From NCBI GenBank assembly GCA_016218045.1, contig JACRFB010000040.1, forward strand, positions 1 to 64,000: DNA of 64,000 nucleotides, written 5' to 3'. This DNA comes from Ignavibacteriota bacterium. Lineage in GTDB: Bacteria; Bacteroidota; Ignavibacteria; SZUA-365. A program made the position numbers and the translations under genes. Below the pieces are notes generated by a model. That model did not search any database. It saw only the letters and a program-made list of their open reading frames with translations, and was not told the origin of the DNA. Below, piece by piece: positions 44,580 through 54,525 of the stretch. Within the stretch, counting starts at the first letter, position 1; every line of letters starts with the position of its first letter.

Positions 44580-45518
44580 ATGCCTCACCACGTCCTTCTG
44601 ATTTTCCTCGACGGTGTAGGCATCGGTGCCGCGGACGCGCTGCGCAATCCCTTCGCCGCAGGCCGCCTCCCCTTTGTCGAGAGCCTGCTCGGGGCGCGCT
44701 TCCCGACACTGCGCCGCCGGCACATCGAGGCGCCCGATGTGTCGCTGGTGCCCGCAAACGCGACGCTGCGCGTGGCCGGTCTGCCGCAGAGCGGCACGGG
44801 GCAGACATCGCTGTACACGGGCACAAACGCCGCGCGGCTCATAGGCCAGCATTTTGGTCCCTACGTCTATTCCACGCTCAAACCCGTCCTGGCAGAGCGG
44901 AATATTTTTGCGCAGGCCCTGGCGGCCGGATTGACACGCGACGACATCGCCCTCGCCAACGCGTTCCCGCAGCGTTTCTTCGACTATCTGGCGGGTCCGT
45001 CGCGGCGCATGGCGGCCGGCATGTACGCGGCGCGTGCGAGCGGCATTCCATTCCGCGACATACGGCATCTCAAGGCGGGAACCGCGGTATCGGCCGACAT
45101 CACCGCGGCGCGCTGGCCGTTTATCGGTCATCCCGACGCGCCCGTGATTTCCGCACGCGAGGCGGGGCGGCAACTTGCGGGCATCGCCGGCGCGCACCGC
45201 CTCACGCTGTTCGAGTATTTCCTCACCGACAAGGCGGGGCACGAGCGGTCGATGGACTATGCCTCGCAGATACTGCACGATGTCGACGAGCTGCTCCGTG
45301 GTCTGTATGAACGCATACACCTTTCGTCGACGCTGGTTATTGTGACGAGCGACCACGGCAACCTTGAGGATCTCTCCACAAAATCGCACACGCGCAATCC
45401 CGTGCCCGTACTGCTATTCGGACGCGGCCACGCCCGCGCGGCGGCGCGCATCCGCGCGCTCACCGATGTGGCGGGCGTAATACTCGATGGACTGACACGG
45501 CCGCGTTCTACCGTTTGA
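44580..45518 (+). CDS. Alkaline phosphatase-superfamily metalloenzyme (phosphoglycerate mutase-like)
   Basis: A 312-residue cytoplasmic protein of the metalloenzyme domain shared by cofactor-independent phosphoglycerate mutase and phosphopentomutase. FLDGVGIGAAD binds metal at the N-terminus, LPQSGTGQTSLYTG carries the nucleophilic Ser/Thr region, and SDHGNLEDLSTKSHTRNPVPVLLFG supplies the second metal site. It is shorter than iPGM (about 510), lacking the inserted transferase domain. Proteins of this size are often annotated simply as metalloenzyme superfamily; the substrate is unknown. Confidence 0.85.
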   Translation: MPHHVLLIFLDGVGIGAADALRNPFAAGRLPFVESLLGARFPTLRRRHIEAPDVSLVPANATLRVAGLPQSGTGQTSLYTGTNAARLIGQHFGPYVYSTLKPVLAERNIFAQALAAGLTRDDIALANAFPQRFFDYLAGPSRRMAAGMYAARASGIPFRDIRHLKAGTAVSADITAARWPFIGHPDAPVISAREAGRQLAGIAGAHRLTLFEYFLTDKAGHERSMDYASQILHDVDELLRGLYERIHLSSTLVIVTSDHGNLEDLSTKSHTRNPVPVLLFGRGHARAAARIRALTDVAGVILDGLTRPRSTV

Positions 45519-45666
45519 TGACGAGCACGGTGACACGGCGTGCGGGTGCGGGAACAAAATGTGCCGTTGCCGCGTGTAAGGTATGCGGATGCAAAACTCC
45601 GCTGGGATCGGGGAAGCAACTTCACATGTGACGGAATGCGGCGCAATTCCGTCGGAGGAATCGTGC

Positions 45667-48093
45667 ATGTCGGCACCACTCGCTCGTCTTGTGCAGCAGC
45701 CCGCGGTGCGGGCGTTTGTGTTTTTCGCCGCCGGAGTTGTGGCGGGCGACCGCACCGACGCGCAGGCCATGCCCGCCCTTGTGTGCGGCGCCTGCGCCGC
45801 GGCACTGGCACTGCTTGTGCTGCTGGCGCGGCCCTGGAGGCCGGTCTGGTATGTCCTGCGTGATGTGCTGTTGTATGCCGCACTATTTGCTGCGGGGTAT
45901 GCGCGGATGGCCGGCACGGTGCAGGGCATGGATACCACGCTGCTGCAGTACGCCGACAGCCGCGAAAAGATTACCGTGCGCGGCGTCGTCCGTTCATATC
46001 CGATGGACAAACCGGGGCGCGTGTCGTTTCTGGTCGATGTGTCCGATGTGCGGCGCGACACCGGAGGTGTCGCGCACGGCGCTGCGCGGATGCAGGCGAC
46101 GGTGTACGCCGCGCGCGCGAGTGGTGTCGTGCCCGGCATCCGTCGCGGCGACACGCTGCTGCTGCGTGGAAAGATGCTCTCGGCGCGCCCGGCCCGCAAT
46201 CCGCGCGGCTTCGACGCGCGTGTGTACGCGCGACGGCTGGGCTGCGCCGTGACGATGTCCTGTACCGCTGAGGATGTGCGTCTTGCGGGCCGGGCCGACG
46301 CCCCGGGGCCGATGGCCGCCATCGACGCGGTGCACGAATCCCTGGCGCGCGGCATCGACGCGCTGTTCCCCGCACGGCATGCCTCGGTGATCGCGGGCCT
46401 TCTGCTGGGCGACCGCGGCATGATCGACGACGACGTGACGGCCTCGATGCGCGACGCGGGTGTCATTCACGTCATGGCGGTGTCGGGCCTGCACGTCGGC
46501 ATTATCCTGAGTCTCGTCTGGTATCCGCTGGGCCGCCTGCGCCTCGCCGCGCGCGCCCCGCTTGCGCTGGCGCTGCTCTGGATCTACACGGTGCTGACCG
46601 GACTCGCACCCCCGGTGCTGCGCGCATCCATCGCATCCACTGCCGTGGTGTGCGGAGCCGCCCTGCAGCGCAGCACCACCACACTCAACGCCATGGCCGC
46701 GGCGGGTCTGATGATTCTGCTTGCGGATCCCAACGACCTGTTCCTGCCCGGCTTCCAGCTCTCCTTCGGCGCGGCCGTGTCGCTGATCCTCTTCGAGCCG
46801 CGTGTGCGCGGCCTGCTGCAGCGGCTCCTGCCTTTCGTGCACCGCATCCCCGCGGGGGAATCGCTTCTTTCGCTGCTTTCGATGACCGGCGCCGCGCAAG
46901 CCGGCACACTGCCGCTGCTGGTCGTATATTTCGGACAATTCAGTCTTGTTTCCTTCCTCGCGAACCTCGCCGTCGTGCCGCTCATCTTTGTTGTGACCGC
47001 CTGCGCCTCGGTGGCCCTGTTCCTCCTGCCGCTCTGGCCCGCGGCCGCGCTGCTCTACGCCGCCGCCGCGGATGCCGCGCTCGGCCTGGTGCTGTGGACG
47101 TCCGCCACACTCGCCTCGCTTCCCTATGCCGTGATCGATCTCCCCGCCGTGCCGCTCCCTCTCCTGCTCTGCTATCTGCTCTGCACCATACTCGTGCTGT
47201 CATGGCGCAGGCGGCTGCGCGTGCGGCTCGCCGTGACGACGACGCTGTGTGCGGCCGCGCTCGCCGTGTTCGGGTGGCGCGCGGAAACGGACGCGCCACC
47301 GGGTGTGCTGCGCGTCACTTTTCTCGACGCGGGCCAGGGTGACGCGGTGCTTGTCGAAACTCCTGGAGGGAGAAAACTGCTCATCGATACCGGACCCTCC
47401 TCCGGCGGCTTCGATACCGGCGAGCGCGTGCTTCTTCCCTACTTTCGCGCCCGCGGCATACGCAATCTCGACGCGCTTCTGCTCACTCATCCCGACGACG
47501 ACCATATCGGCGGCGCGTGCACGCTGTTGCGATCTTTGCGCATCGCGTCCTGCTGCGTCTCCCGCCCCTGGCCCGCAGCGCCGCTTCCGGCCGCAGTCGA
47601 CAGCGCCATACGCGCCGCGCGTGTTCCTCTCACGGTGTTGCGCGCGGGTCAGATGCTGCGGCTCGATGCGGAGACGCGGCTGTATGTGCTCTCACCGCCG
47701 CGCGACGGACCTCCGCTCGAAGGCACGAACAACGTGTCTATCATGCTGTTGCTGCGGCATGGCGCGGTGTCCTTCCTCCTCCCGGGGGATGCCGAGAAGG
47801 AGGCCGAGGAGCGTGCCGCGCGGCGCTATGGCGATCTCCTGCGCTGCGACGTGCTCAAATGCGGTCATCACGGGAGCGCCACCAGCAGCTCGCCCGCCTT
47901 CCTCGACGCGGCACGGCCGCGCCATGCCGTCGTCTCGTGCGGACGTCTCAACAAATTCAAACACCCCGCGCCCGTCACACTTCTGCAACTCGCGGCTCGC
48001 GGCACCGCTGTGTATAGGACCGATGTCGGCGGAGCGGTTATATTTGAAAGTGATGGCACGCGTTTGCGCACATATGATTGGACAAAGGAGTAG
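45667..48093 (+). CDS. comEC: ComEC/Rec2 DNA-uptake channel
   Basis: An 808-residue polytopic inner-membrane protein that passes single-stranded DNA into the cytoplasm in natural transformation. The ATG at 45667 is preceded by GGAGGA 8 bases upstream; an open frame to 45583 is not needed. An N-terminal OB-like domain (VRGVVRSYP) is followed by the competence membrane domain (AVSGLHVGIILSLVWYPLGRL, FLPGFQLSFGAAVSLI) and a C-terminal metallo-beta-lactamase domain with LDAGQGDAVLVET, LLTHPDDDHIGG and LKCGHHGSATSSS. All three domains of full-length ComEC are present. Confidence 0.96.
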   Translation: MSAPLARLVQQPAVRAFVFFAAGVVAGDRTDAQAMPALVCGACAAALALLVLLARPWRPVWYVLRDVLLYAALFAAGYARMAGTVQGMDTTLLQYADSREKITVRGVVRSYPMDKPGRVSFLVDVSDVRRDTGGVAHGAARMQATVYAARASGVVPGIRRGDTLLLRGKMLSARPARNPRGFDARVYARRLGCAVTMSCTAEDVRLAGRADAPGPMAAIDAVHESLARGIDALFPARHASVIAGLLLGDRGMIDDDVTASMRDAGVIHVMAVSGLHVGIILSLVWYPLGRLRLAARAPLALALLWIYTVLTGLAPPVLRASIASTAVVCGAALQRSTTTLNAMAAAGLMILLADPNDLFLPGFQLSFGAAVSLILFEPRVRGLLQRLLPFVHRIPAGESLLSLLSMTGAAQAGTLPLLVVYFGQFSLVSFLANLAVVPLIFVVTACASVALFLLPLWPAAALLYAAAADAALGLVLWTSATLASLPYAVIDLPAVPLPLLLCYLLCTILVLSWRRRLRVRLAVTTTLCAAALAVFGWRAETDAPPGVLRVTFLDAGQGDAVLVETPGGRKLLIDTGPSSGGFDTGERVLLPYFRARGIRNLDALLLTHPDDDHIGGACTLLRSLRIASCCVSRPWPAAPLPAAVDSAIRAARVPLTVLRAGQMLRLDAETRLYVLSPPRDGPPLEGTNNVSIMLLLRHGAVSFLLPGDAEKEAEERAARRYGDLLRCDVLKCGHHGSATSSSPAFLDAARPRHAVVSCGRLNKFKHPAPVTLLQLAARGTAVYRTDVGGAVIFESDGTRLRTYDWTKE

Positions 48094-48096
48094 CGG

Positions 48097-48798
48097 ATGA
48101 CCCGCGCCGATTCCGGCGCTCTCGCCCCGCGTACGCAGCTTCTTGCGGTGGCAGCGCTGACCCTGTTGTCGCTCGTCTTCTGGGATTCGGTGGTGCTGGC
48201 ACCGGTAAAACTCTTTGTGGTGCTGCTCCATGAATTATGCCACGGCGCGGCGGCCGTCCTCACCGGCGGCGAGATAGTCCGCATCGAAATCGATCCCCGC
48301 ATCGGCGGCGCCTGCCTCACCCGCGGCGGCTGGGAGTTTCTCGTCGTCTCGAGCGGATACCTCGGCAGTCTGCTGCTCGGCGGTGTCATTCTTCTACTCG
48401 CCGGAAAACGCGCCGCGGCGCCCGCGCTTGCGTGGGGAATCGGACTCGGCGTGCTCGCCGTCACTCTGGCCTTTGTACGAAACGGTTTCGGCCTCTTTTT
48501 CGGCATCGCGTTCGGCGCGGGCATGATCGCCCTCGCCCGTTTCCTGCCACGCCGTTTTCTCGATACCGCCCTTCTCTATCTCGGCACCATCTCCGCGCTC
48601 TATGCGGTGGTCGACATCAAGGAAGATCTGCTCACACTCGAGCCGCGTCTTACCGATGCGGCCATACTCGCATCCATGACGGGCGTCCCCGCCATCATCT
48701 GGGGCCTGCTCTGGAGCGCGCTCTCGCTGCTGATGCTTTTCCTGCTCTTCCGTGTGGTCCTGCGCTCAAAGGCCGCGCGCAACACACCCGCGCCGTAA
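48097..48798 (+). CDS. M50-like (site-2-protease family) membrane metalloprotease
   Basis: A 233-residue protein with six or so membrane helices. The zinc motif HELCH lies in the second helix region (FVVLLHELCHGAAAVLTGG) and SSGYLGSLLLGG follows. This is the short M50B-like form without PDZ domains. It starts 4 bases after comEC and is surely co-transcribed. Substrate unknown. Confidence 0.88.
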   Translation: MTRADSGALAPRTQLLAVAALTLLSLVFWDSVVLAPVKLFVVLLHELCHGAAAVLTGGEIVRIEIDPRIGGACLTRGGWEFLVVSSGYLGSLLLGGVILLLAGKRAAAPALAWGIGLGVLAVTLAFVRNGFGLFFGIAFGAGMIALARFLPRRFLDTALLYLGTISALYAVVDIKEDLLTLEPRLTDAAILASMTGVPAIIWGLLWSALSLLMLFLLFRVVLRSKAARNTPAP

Positions 48799-48870
48799 TC
48801 TCGCCGACGGGTATACGGCAGCGGCCGCCGCGGAATCCACTCACTCGTCCAGCTCACCAACATACGTATC

Positions 48871-50295
48871 ATGCCCCAAGACCTCGTCCTTCGTTTTGCT
48901 CCCAGCCCCACCGGCTACCTCCACGTCGGCGGCGCACGCACGGCCATATTTAACTGGCTGTACGCGCGATCGAGCGGCGGCCGTTTCCTCCTCCGCATCG
49001 AGGATACCGACCGCGCCCGCTCCACCGACGAGATGACCCGCGAAATCCTCAACGGTCTGCGCTGGCTGGGAGTGGACTGGGACAACGAGCCGTGGATACA
49101 GTCCGAACACATCGCGCGGCACCGCGCGGAATGTCTGCGGCTCTTTGCCGAAGGAAAGGCCTATCCCTGCTTCTGCACGCAGAAGGAACTCGAAGCCAAA
49201 CGCGATGTCGTCGGCGAGGGCGATCGCGACACAAAATACGACCGCACGTGCCTGCACCTCAGCGCGCAGGAGCGCGAGGCGCGGCTCGCCGCCGCCATGC
49301 CGTACGTGCTTCGCTTCCGCGTGCCGGAAGGCGAAACGAATTTTTTCGACATCGTGCACGACGAGACGGTGTTCCGGAACGAGGAGATCGAGGACTTTGT
49401 CATCCTCCGCTCCGACGGCACGCCGATGTACATGATGGCCGTGGTCGTCGATGATCACGACATGGGTGTCACACACGTGATCCGCGGCGACGATCACCTC
49501 TCGAACACTCCCAAGCAGATCCTGCTCTACGAGGCGCTCGGCTACGAGGTGCCGATGTTCGGACACGTGCCTCTTATTCTCGGGGCGGACAAGAAACGCC
49601 TTTCGAAACGTCACGGCGCGACGTCGGTGGGCGAATACCAGTCGCGCGGCCTGCTCCCCGAGGCGCTCTTCAATTTCCTCGCCCTGATGGGCTGGTCGCC
49701 CGGCGACGACCGCGAGGTGATGACACGGGAGGAACTGGTCGAGGCCTTCGATCCCCGCCGCATCCTGAAAAAGAGTTCCGTCTTCGACGAGGAGAAACTC
49801 GCCTGGATGAACGGGCGCCACCTCCGTCTGCTTTCAGACGAGGAGCTGTTGTCGCGCCTCCGTCCCTACCGTCCCGAGTCGCTCGACGATGTCGCGGACG
49901 GGTATCTGCTGCAGGTGCTGCCGCTGATGCGCGAGCGGATGGAACTGCTCACCGACATTTTCGACAAGGGCATGTACTTTTTCACCGATCCCGCGGACTA
50001 TGACGAAACCGCCGCGCGCAAACACTGGACCGCCCCCGCAGTGTCCGTGCTCGAAAGGTTGCAGTCTTCCTTCGCCGCGTCGGACTTCACGCCGCAGGGC
50101 TTGGAGGACTTGGTGCGCAGACACGCGGCCGACGCGGAACTCGCAGCGGGAAAAGTGATTCATCCGCTCCGGCTCGCGCTCACGGGTGGCTCGCAGTCGC
50201 CCAGTCTTTTCGACATGATGGTGGTGCTGGGACGCGACACCTGCCTGCGCAGAATCGCCGCGGCACTCGAACGCCTTACTCCGTCGTCTCCGTAA
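48871..50295 (+). CDS. gltX: Glutamyl-tRNA synthetase
   Basis: A 474-residue class I aminoacyl-tRNA synthetase. HIGH-type motif RFAPSPTGYLHVGGART, the RIEDTDRARS segment, and KMSKS-type motif KKRLSKRHGA are present, followed by the helical anticodon-binding domain. Since glnS is also present nearby, this enzyme need not charge tRNA(Gln). Its last 20 bases overlap, tail to tail, the antitoxin gene on the other strand. Confidence 0.98.
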   Translation: MPQDLVLRFAPSPTGYLHVGGARTAIFNWLYARSSGGRFLLRIEDTDRARSTDEMTREILNGLRWLGVDWDNEPWIQSEHIARHRAECLRLFAEGKAYPCFCTQKELEAKRDVVGEGDRDTKYDRTCLHLSAQEREARLAAAMPYVLRFRVPEGETNFFDIVHDETVFRNEEIEDFVILRSDGTPMYMMAVVVDDHDMGVTHVIRGDDHLSNTPKQILLYEALGYEVPMFGHVPLILGADKKRLSKRHGATSVGEYQSRGLLPEALFNFLALMGWSPGDDREVMTREELVEAFDPRRILKKSSVFDEEKLAWMNGRHLRLLSDEELLSRLRPYRPESLDDVADGYLLQVLPLMRERMELLTDIFDKGMYFFTDPADYDETAARKHWTAPAVSVLERLQSSFAASDFTPQGLEDLVRRHAADAELAAGKVIHPLRLALTGGSQSPSLFDMMVVLGRDTCLRRIAAALERLTPSSP

Positions 50296-50575
50296 GACGG
50301 CCGCTCACGTACTTGTGCAGTATCGACGCGATGAGCGTCTGGTACGGCATGCCCTCTTCGGCGGCGCGCATCTGAATCGAGAGCACGTCGCGCTCGGCGA
50401 GGCGTATGCTCACGCGGCGATCCTTGCGCAGTGTCGCCGCGGCGGTGCCCTGCAGCCGGGCCAGCAGGGCGTCATGCCCCTTTGCGCGGCGCCATTCGCC
50501 TTTCTCGTATGAGACGAGCAGTTCCAATTCGTCCTGCTCGAGCTGCACTTCCGGTGTCTTTTTTTTAGGCATCAC
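50276..50575 (-). CDS. BrnA-like ribbon-helix-helix antitoxin
   Basis: A 99-residue protein. The C-terminal half (RVSIRLAERDVLSIQMRAAE followed by EGMPYQTLIASILHKYVSGRL) is a ribbon-helix-helix DNA-binding domain of the BrnA/CopG kind. The N-terminal half is charged and helical and should embrace the toxin. The start overlaps the end of the toxin gene by 11 bases, the toxin-first order typical of brnTA. Expected to neutralise the toxin and repress the operon. Confidence 0.78.
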   Translation of the reverse strand: MMPKKKTPEVQLEQDELELLVSYEKGEWRRAKGHDALLARLQGTAAATLRKDRRVSIRLAERDVLSIQMRAAEEGMPYQTLIASILHKYVSGRLTETTE

Positions 50576-50846
50576 GGTTCCCCAGATACTTCTTTGTGGC
50601 CTTCCTGCTCGGGATCAGCGTCTTGAGGACGAATGTGTCACCCGACTGGATGAAGGGAAGCAGCCAGGCGTACCCGTCGATTTCGAGAATCGCGATTTTC
50701 TGGGCTGGATACTGTTCGGAGTTCGGATGTTCCACAATGTCGAGCACATTGCCCCGCTCAAGAAGGACGACGGCTTGTTCGAAGGACACACCGCGGCCGA
50801 CTTTCAGCCGCGCGTTTTTCTTTTCATCCCACAGAAAGGGACTCAT
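50565..50846 (-). CDS. BrnT-like RelE-superfamily toxin
   Basis: A 93-residue protein. LWDEKKNARLKVGRGVSFEQAVVLLERG matches the BrnT-type opening (a W-D-x-x-K-N ... R-G-V-S-F-E-x-A pattern, DUF4258/DUF497-like), and FVLKTLIPSRKATKKYLGN is its usual end. BrnT proteins are ribonucleases that inhibit translation. I start at the ATG at 50846; a TTG two codons earlier is possible. Toxin and antitoxin sit between gltX and glnS. Confidence 0.75.
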   Translation of the reverse strand: MSPFLWDEKKNARLKVGRGVSFEQAVVLLERGNVLDIVEHPNSEQYPAQKIAILEIDGYAWLLPFIQSGDTFVLKTLIPSRKATKKYLGNRDA

Positions 50847-50873
50847 GAACAAACGTACGGATGTTCTTGAAAA

Positions 50874-50896
50874 TTGTCAACACGTTGTACGCACAA
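50874..50896 (-). promoter_or_regulatory. Possible operator/promoter of the toxin-antitoxin pair
   Basis: About 30 bases before the toxin ATG lies CAAC-AC-GTTG (50878-50887) inside a wider near-palindrome TTGT...ACAA (50874-50896). The minus strand also contains TTGACA at 50875-50880. Autorepression by the antitoxin would need such a site, but no experiment supports this one. Confidence 0.3.
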
Positions 50897-50911
50897 TGTC
50901 ATCATTTTTTC

Positions 50912-52594
50912 TCAGCCGGGAATCCTCGCCCATGTTTCCTTGAGCGCCACGGTCTTGTTGAAAACCAACGCGCCGGGGGCCGAGTCAGGATCCACGCAGA
51001 AGTACCCGAGCCGTTCGAACTGATACCGTTCGCCGGCCGCGGCTGTGGCGAGAGACGGCTCGAGTTTGCAGTCGCGCAGAATTTCGAGCGATTCTTCGTT
51101 GAGGTGAACGGTGTAATCGGCGCCCTCGGGCACATCGTCGGGATTTTCGACCTTGAAGAGGCGGTCGTAGAGCCGCACTTCCGCGTCCACCGCATGCGCG
51201 GCGCTCACCCAATGTATCGTGCCTTTTACGCGCCTGTCGGCGTTCGCGCCTCCCGGCCCTGTCTCGGGGTCGTAGCTGCAGCGTAGTTCGACGATCGCGC
51301 CTGTGCCATCCTTGATCACGCGTTCACACTTGACGATGTAGGCATTGCGGAAGCGCACTTCGGATCCGGGCGAAAGCCGGTGGAATTTTTTCGGGGGTGC
51401 CTCCATGAAGTCGTCGCGCTCGATGTATAACAGCCGCGAGAACTCGATGCTGCGCGTGCCCATGGCGAGATCTTCGGGATTGTTCACGGCCTGCACCTGT
51501 TCGATGCGGTCCTCGGGGAAGTTCTCGATCACGACACGCAGCGGCCGCAGCACGGCCATGCGGCGTTCCGCGCGGCGGTTGAGATCCTCGCGCACGCTGT
51601 GTTCGAGCAGGGCCACATCTATCACGTTGTCGCGTTTGGCCACGCCGATGCGGTCGGCGAAGTTGCGTATCGATTCCGGCGTGTAGCCGCGCCGGCGGAG
51701 GCCGCAGATGGTGGGCATGCGCGGATCGTCCCAGCCGCGCACGCGTCCGGTCTTGACCAGTTCGAGCAGCTTGCGCTTGCTCATCACCGTGTAGCTGAGA
51801 TTGAGTCGCGCGAACTCGATCTGCTGCGGGTGGTAGATGCCCAGCTCGTCGATGAACCAGTCGTACAGCGGCCGGTGTACCTCGAACTCGAGCGTGCAGA
51901 TCGAATGGGTGATGCCCTCGATCGAGTCCGACAGGCCGTGCGCGAAGTCGTACATCGGGTAGATGTTCCACGCGTCGCCGGTGCGGTGATGGTGCGCGTG
52001 CATGATGCGGTACATCACGGGATCGCGCATGTGCATGTTGGGCGAACTCATGTCGATCTTCGCGCGCAGCGTGCGCGTGCCGTCGGGGAATTCGCCCGCG
52101 CGCATGCGCGCAAAAAGATCGAGGTTCTCCTCGACGCCGCGGTTGCGGTGCGGACTCTCCTGCCCCGGCTGCGTCGGTGTTCCGCGCCGCGCCGAAATCT
52201 CCTCGGCGCTCAGGTCGCACACGTACGCGCTCCCCTTCTGAATGAGCTGCACGGCGTACTGGTAGAGCTGCTCGAAATAATCGGACGCGAAAAACAAACG
52301 ATCATCCCACGAGAATCCGAGCCAGCGCACGTCCTCCTGAATCGAGTCGACGTATTCCACGTCCTCCTTCGTCGGATTTGTGTCGTCGAAACGCAGATTG
52401 CACTTGCCACCATACTTAAACGCGGTGCCGAAATTCAGGCAGATGGATTTCGCATGCCCGATGTGCAAATATCCGTTGGGCTCGGGAGGGAAACGTGTGT
52501 GTACACGACCGTCGAATTTGCCCGTGCGCAAATCGTCGTTGATGATTTCATGAATGAAGTTGTCGGGCGCGGGAGGAGTTGTCGGGTCGGTCAT
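50912..52594 (-). CDS. glnS: Glutaminyl-tRNA synthetase
   Basis: A 560-residue class I synthetase charging tRNA(Gln). Motifs: [16 protein letters not shown] (HIGH), [20 protein letters not shown], and VMSKRKL (KMSKS), then the C-terminal beta-barrel anticodon domains ([24 protein letters not shown]). I start at ATG 52594 ([22 protein letters not shown]); the frame is open to 52885 through heptamer repeats. GlnRS in bacteria is largely of eukaryotic ancestry; no GatCAB gene is seen here. Confidence 0.98.
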   Translation of the reverse strand: MTDPTTPPAPDNFIHEIINDDLRTGKFDGRVHTRFPPEPNGYLHIGHAKSICLNFGTAFKYGGKCNLRFDDTNPTKEDVEYVDSIQEDVRWLGFSWDDRLFFASDYFEQLYQYAVQLIQKGSAYVCDLSAEEISARRGTPTQPGQESPHRNRGVEENLDLFARMRAGEFPDGTRTLRAKIDMSSPNMHMRDPVMYRIMHAHHHRTGDAWNIYPMYDFAHGLSDSIEGITHSICTLEFEVHRPLYDWFIDELGIYHPQQIEFARLNLSYTVMSKRKLLELVKTGRVRGWDDPRMPTICGLRRRGYTPESIRNFADRIGVAKRDNVIDVALLEHSVREDLNRRAERRMAVLRPLRVVIENFPEDRIEQVQAVNNPEDLAMGTRSIEFSRLLYIERDDFMEAPPKKFHRLSPGSEVRFRNAYIVKCERVIKDGTGAIVELRCSYDPETGPGGANADRRVKGTIHWVSAAHAVDAEVRLYDRLFKVENPDDVPEGADYTVHLNEESLEILRDCKLEPSLATAAAGERYQFERLGYFCVDPDSAPGALVFNKTVALKETWARIPG

Positions 52595-52675
52595 TGGTGG
52601 ATTTGATGATGCGCTGTGGTTGGAATAATCGAGTAATGTACGGAGAGAAGATGGGAGATGGTAGGGAGGGTGGTG

Positions 52676-52721
52676 GTAGACGGTAGACGGTAGATGGTAA
52701 ATGGTAGACGGTAAATGGTAG
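52676..52721. repeat. Heptamer array (GTAGACG/GTAGATG/GTAAATG) upstream of glnS
   Basis: GTAGACG, GTAGACG, GTAGATG, GTAAATG, GTAGACG, GTAAATG, then GTAG, in phase. On the other strand these are ACC-(A/G)-T-(C/T)-T words, matching the array at 63289-63316. The array lies 80-130 bases before the glnS start. Confidence 0.92.
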
Positions 52722-52759
52722 TGGGATCTGCTGCGGGTGGTGGAAGGAGACAGGAGATT

Positions 52760-52858
52760 GGCGGACTTCAGCCGGGTGTCTATTTCCTGCGCCTCTCCGC
52801 GCGCCTCAACGACGGACGCGTTGTGCAGACGACACGCAAAATGACGGTGCTGCGGTAA
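52760..52858 (+). pseudogene. Remnant of a T9SS C-terminal sorting domain
   Basis: Codons from 52766 to the TAA at 52856-52858 read [17 protein letters not shown], then [13 protein letters not shown] and stop. This is the end of a T9SS sorting domain as in the three cargo proteins at 4798-11037. Upstream in the same frame only about 17 codons are open before a stop inside the heptamer array. So the rest of the gene is gone. It is the orphan tail of a deleted cargo gene. Confidence 0.65.
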
Positions 52859-52863
52859 CGTCC

Positions 52864-54525
52864 TCACAGACCCGGGATGTCCCACCCCACCGAGAATCCA
52901 ACGATGAAGAAGGAGCGGGCAGTGCGTGCGCGGGTATCCGAAACGGCCGGGCCTGTATCAGGAACATGTTGCGAGGTTGTCACCACGGGCCTGCCGGCCG
53001 CTGACGAGATACGCAGGACAAATCGGGCAGCACCCAGATCCGCTTCCACTGCACCGCTGTAGAAGAGATTATTTCGGAACGGCGATGTATCGAGGTACTC
53101 GTACGATTCACGATCGAAGCGTCCGAAGGGTTCATGAAACCATTGCCAGGTAAGTCCGGCCGTCACGGTGACTCGCCGCTTCAACAGCAGACCGATGTCA
53201 CAGCCGGCCAGAGCGTATTCGAATCCGGCGCCGATACGCGGAGTGCACAACACGGTTATCGTCTCATCCTTCGTCCCAAAAAGTGACAGCGCCGAAGCCA
53301 AATAGGCGCCGGTCCAGGAGCCCGTGCCGCGTGTGTACCCAAGATAGAGATTGACGCCGAGATCCCAGAATACTGTTGCATGATCCAGGAAGCCGCGTGC
53401 AGACCGATCACGCGGCAGCGGTGCGGGCTCCTCGCCCACTGCATCCGTTGTCTCGGCAGGCGGAGCGGCAGCCTCGGCAGTATCCTGGATCTGTGCGAGC
53501 ACGCGATCACGTTCCGCGCGAGAGAGAAGTGGGAGATATTCCGGAGGAGGGATGGAAGGGAACATGCTCCGTGCGCGCAGCACAGGCATGGCGTCGCTGA
53601 TTCCGAGCCCCTCTTCCGGGCAGGGGTACACTGCGTGTTCCCCACCGGCCAACATCGTCACAATACCCGTGAGCGATCCTGCAAACAGTCCGGCAAACCC
53701 ACCCCCAATTACTGCACTGGCCCCGTATCCGTCGGTCACTGAGCCGTGAGCGCTCGACGCATCGTCAACAAGGATCACGAATACCGAGATGCTGCCGAGC
53801 AGACCCCACACAAACCCCCTGCCGAATGATCCGTACCCGGTCGATTCTATCGAGGAAAGTTCCGAGAGCCGCAGCACCTTCGCGGCGCTCATCCACGGAC
53901 GACTATCATCCTCCTCCCGGATGATGATAGTTGAGTCACCCGCGTACAGGATGTCACACGACAGTGGTGCTGATCCGCGCGGACTGATGGAGACAGGCCT
54001 GCGCGTCCAGTGATCTGTGTGGCGCGGTCTGACGAGTCCCTCCTGCAGCAACGGAGTGAAGTCGTACACGACTTTGTCGATGACGATCGGATGCCACCCG
54101 ATGCGTCGCTCGTTTCGTACGAGCGACGGCTGTATCGCCTCGAAGTGTTCGATCCACACCCTCATCAGCGCCGTACCGCCTGCATCGAGCGTGTACACCG
54201 TGTCGCCCGTGGGTCGGGACACATGGAGTGCGGTTCCCGCGCCGCGCCGTTCCCCAACGATACGCCGCACATCGCCGCATGCCGGCAGCATCCCGAAGTA
54301 GCGGCACGCGTACGCATCGATCGTGTCACGCATACGCGGGAACACCCACGTCCGACTGTCCTGCGTAGTAGTGTCGCCCTGCTCCTGCGCATCGGCAACA
54401 CAGGGCAAGACCCCTCCTGCGATGCCGAGGACCAGGATCACCATCGCGCAGTGCGGCACGATTCGACGGCGTAACAATCGCCGATGCCTGTTCCTGAATT
54501 GAGGACTGCTGGTCACAGTTTCCAT
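52864..54525 (-). CDS. Envelope protein of a three-paralogue cassette (third gene)
   Basis: A 553-residue exported protein. The ATG at 54525 overlaps the preceding gene by 13 bases; the signal is [17 protein letters not shown] after a basic stretch. Layout: an N-terminal domain with [19 protein letters not shown] and [12 protein letters not shown], a beta-rich middle, a glycine-rich hydrophobic pair ([22 protein letters not shown] and [19 protein letters not shown]), an acidic Pro/Ala linker, and a C-terminal barrel-like half ending [12 protein letters not shown]. The first gene of the cassette has the same order (DTIDAQERDYFRLFPGFGSY in the N-domain). Outer-membrane location inferred; function unknown. 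Confidence 0.65.
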   Translation of the reverse strand: METVTSSPQFRNRHRRLLRRRIVPHCAMVILVLGIAGGVLPCVADAQEQGDTTTQDSRTWVFPRMRDTIDAYACRYFGMLPACGDVRRIVGERRGAGTALHVSRPTGDTVYTLDAGGTALMRVWIEHFEAIQPSLVRNERRIGWHPIVIDKVVYDFTPLLQEGLVRPRHTDHWTRRPVSISPRGSAPLSCDILYAGDSTIIIREEDDSRPWMSAAKVLRLSELSSIESTGYGSFGRGFVWGLLGSISVFVILVDDASSAHGSVTDGYGASAVIGGGFAGLFAGSLTGIVTMLAGGEHAVYPCPEEGLGISDAMPVLRARSMFPSIPPPEYLPLLSRAERDRVLAQIQDTAEAAAPPAETTDAVGEEPAPLPRDRSARGFLDHATVFWDLGVNLYLGYTRGTGSWTGAYLASALSLFGTKDETITVLCTPRIGAGFEYALAGCDIGLLLKRRVTVTAGLTWQWFHEPFGRFDRESYEYLDTSPFRNNLFYSGAVEADLGAARFVLRISSAAGRPVVTTSQHVPDTGPAVSDTRARTARSFFIVGFSVGWDIPGL

